Positions 5,009 to 5,881 of a stretch of 5,881 nucleotides of DNA are shown one piece after another. Under the pieces are notes generated by a model. It was not told where the DNA came from, made no database searches, and saw only the letters and a program-made list of their open reading frames with translations. Source of the DNA: Actinomycetes bacterium (lineage in GTDB: Bacteria > Actinomycetota > Acidimicrobiia > Acidimicrobiales > RAAP-2); contig JAJZSX010000165.1 of assembly GCA_021849435.1 (NCBI GenBank), positions 1 to 5,881 of the forward strand. Direction: 5' to 3'. The translations under genes were made by a program, and so were the position numbers. How positions within the stretch are numbered: position 1 is the stretch's first letter; each line of letters opens with the position of its first letter.

Positions 5009-5736
5009 GGCTCGAGGTCCGTGACGTCCACACCTACTACGGCGCGAGCCACGTCCTCCAGGGCGCGTCGCTTGTCGTCGAGCCGAGCGAGGTGGTCGCC
5101 CTGCTCGGGCGCAACGGCGCCGGCAAGACCACGATGATGCGCAGCATCATCGGGCTCACCCGACCGGAGTCGGGTTCGATACGACTGGACGGCGAGGAGC
5201 TGCTGGGGGCGCCCTCGTACCGGCCGGCGCGACTCGGGCTCGCCTTCTTGCCGAGCGGCCGGCGGGTCTTCTCGAGCCTGAGCGTGGAGGAGAACCTCGA
5301 GGTCGCCCGACGCTCCTGCCCTCGCCGGAGCGGTCCGTGGAACACCGAGCGGGTCTACGGCCTCTTCCCGAAGCTCGCCCAGTTGCGCCGGCGCACCGCG
5401 GGCCACCTGTCCGGTGGCGAGCAGCAGATGCTCAAGATCGGTCGGGCCCTTATGACCAATCCGGAGATGATCCTGCTCGACGAGCCCACCGAGGGGCTCT
5501 CGCCGGCGGTCGTCGGCGAGCTCGGCGAATGGCTCGCGATGCTCGCGCGCGAGAACCTCAGCATCCTGCTCGCCGAGCAGAGCGCGACGTTCGCGCGCGA
5601 ACACGCGTCGCGGGGCTACCTCTTGGAGAAGGGCACGATCCGCTTCGAGGGCTCGATGGACGAGATCTGGGCGAGCGCCGAGCTGCGAAGCGCACTGGGG
5701 ATCGCCGCGCGAGACGACGGCGCGACCGGCGCCTGA
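5005..5736 (+). CDS. livF: Liv-type ABC transporter ATPase LivF
   Basis: Encodes 243 residues, within the normal LivF range, the second cytoplasmic ATPase of the importer. It starts at GTG 5005, overlapping the livG stop as GTGA, with a G-rich site GGGGGTG (4994-5000) just upstream. Walker A is GRNGAGKTT (35-43), signature LSGGEQQM (135-142), and Walker B MILLDEPTEGLSP (155-167). The switch region reads LLAEQS (188-193), with Gln at the switch-His place; LivF proteins normally have EQN here, so Gln is expected. In the Q-loop region LivF proteins typically read VPEGRR; this one reads LPSGRR, with Ser84 where Glu (or Gln in UrtE) is usual. The C-terminus 'RSALGIA' departs from the common AYLG ending, and residues after about 234 look like a short unstructured tail. 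It is the last gene of the operon. Confidence 0.96.
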   Translation: MRLEVRDVHTYYGASHVLQGASLVVEPSEVVALLGRNGAGKTTMMRSIIGLTRPESGSIRLDGEELLGAPSYRPARLGLAFLPSGRRVFSSLSVEENLEVARRSCPRRSGPWNTERVYGLFPKLAQLRRRTAGHLSGGEQQMLKIGRALMTNPEMILLDEPTEGLSPAVVGELGEWLAMLARENLSILLAEQSATFAREHASRGYLLEKGTIRFEGSMDEIWASAELRSALGIAARDDGATGA

Positions 5737-5740
5737 AGCG

Positions 5741-5768
5741 GGCGCCCGTCGCGCGCGGCGCGACCGCC
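5741..5768 (+). terminator. GC-rich hairpin after livF, possible terminator
   Basis: GTCGCGC (5748-5754) pairs perfectly with GCGCGAC (5758-5764) around a 3-base loop. GGCG (5741-5744) can extend the stem with CGCC (5765-5768) across a CCC bulge. It begins four bases after the livF stop. There is no T tract, so it may mark the transcript end only with factor help, or act in mRNA stability. A second small stem, GCCCC (5789-5793) with GGGGC (5798-5802), follows. Confidence 0.4.
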
Positions 5769-5808
5769 ACGGGCCACGTCGCCCGGAGGCCCCCGATGGG
5801 GCGAAGGT

Positions 5809-5814
5809 TATGCT
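5809..5814 (+). promoter_or_regulatory. -10-like box before a possible right-edge gene
   Basis: TATGCT fits the TAnnnT pattern of actinobacterial -10 boxes and lies in a locally AT-richer stretch (5803-5829) between the livF hairpins and a possible start at 5859. No good -35 is seen at normal spacing. The motif TRTGCTA also occurs upstream of livK (835-841). Confidence 0.28.
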
Positions 5815-5858
5815 ACGAATCTCATCGTCGTTCCCCCGCGGGACACGCGTACGGTCGT

Positions 5859-5881
5859 ATGAGACGGGAGGTGGAGGTGGC
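5859..5881 (+). CDS. Possible start of a further gene, cut by the right edge
   Basis: ATG at 5859 opens a frame, MRREVEV, that runs to the window end. An in-frame GTG at 5877 is better placed behind a ribosome-binding-like GGGAG (5866-5870) and could be the real start. Only seven codons are visible, so no product can be named. The evidence is the position after the end of the livF unit and the -10-like box about 45 bases before the ATG. Confidence 0.25.

Noticed and set aside
4966..5604. Minus-strand open frame (212 residues) opposite livF
   Set aside because: Antisense shadow of a GC-rich ATPase gene with no recognisable domain; livF carries all ABC motifs on the plus strand.
1..5881. Mobile elements, tRNA or rRNA genes
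   Set aside because: No transposase or integrase frame, terminal repeats, tRNA cloverleaf or rRNA-like segment is seen; base composition looks even across the genes.

Overview
The window comes from a GC-rich bacterium, by eye about two-thirds G+C. Frequent GTG starts, strong GC bias at third codon positions and AGGGAG-type ribosome binding sites suggest an actinobacterium. A deep-branching class such as Acidimicrobiia is possible, but that placement is inference and no marker gene is present.

Layout. Bases 1-262 (minus strand) hold the 5' part of a small protein that runs off the left edge. Its predicted fold resembles HicA, but the HicA catalytic histidine is not visible. A short divergent spacer (263-394) separates it from a plus-strand gene (395-706) for a small antibiotic-biosynthesis-monooxygenase-like (ABM) protein. 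After a 178-base spacer comes a complete five-gene ABC importer operon of the hydrophobic/branched-chain amino acid (HAAT, Liv) type. Its order is substrate-binding protein (885-2165), permease LivH (2300-3169), permease LivM (3171-4241), ATPase LivG (4238-5008) and ATPase LivF (5005-5736). The right end holds a terminator-like hairpin, a -10-like box and possibly the first codons of another plus-strand gene.

How the genes work together. The exported binding protein captures ligand and delivers it to a LivH-LivM heterodimer, which LivG and LivF power by ATP hydrolysis. livH to livF are tightly coupled, with a 1-base gap followed by two 4-base overlaps. The binding-protein gene is set apart by 134 bases containing three inverted repeats. 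This is a common arrangement when the binding protein is made in excess over the membrane parts. The ligand cannot be read from the sequence: branched-chain amino acids, amides, urea and aromatic or other small carboxylates are all possible in this family.

I see no new multi-gene system here. The points most worth a second look are the structured livK-livH spacer, the absence of a lipobox in the binding protein, an in-phase Ala-Gly-Met repeat in that protein, a Ser at the LivF Q-loop position, and the HicA-like fragment with no visible partner.
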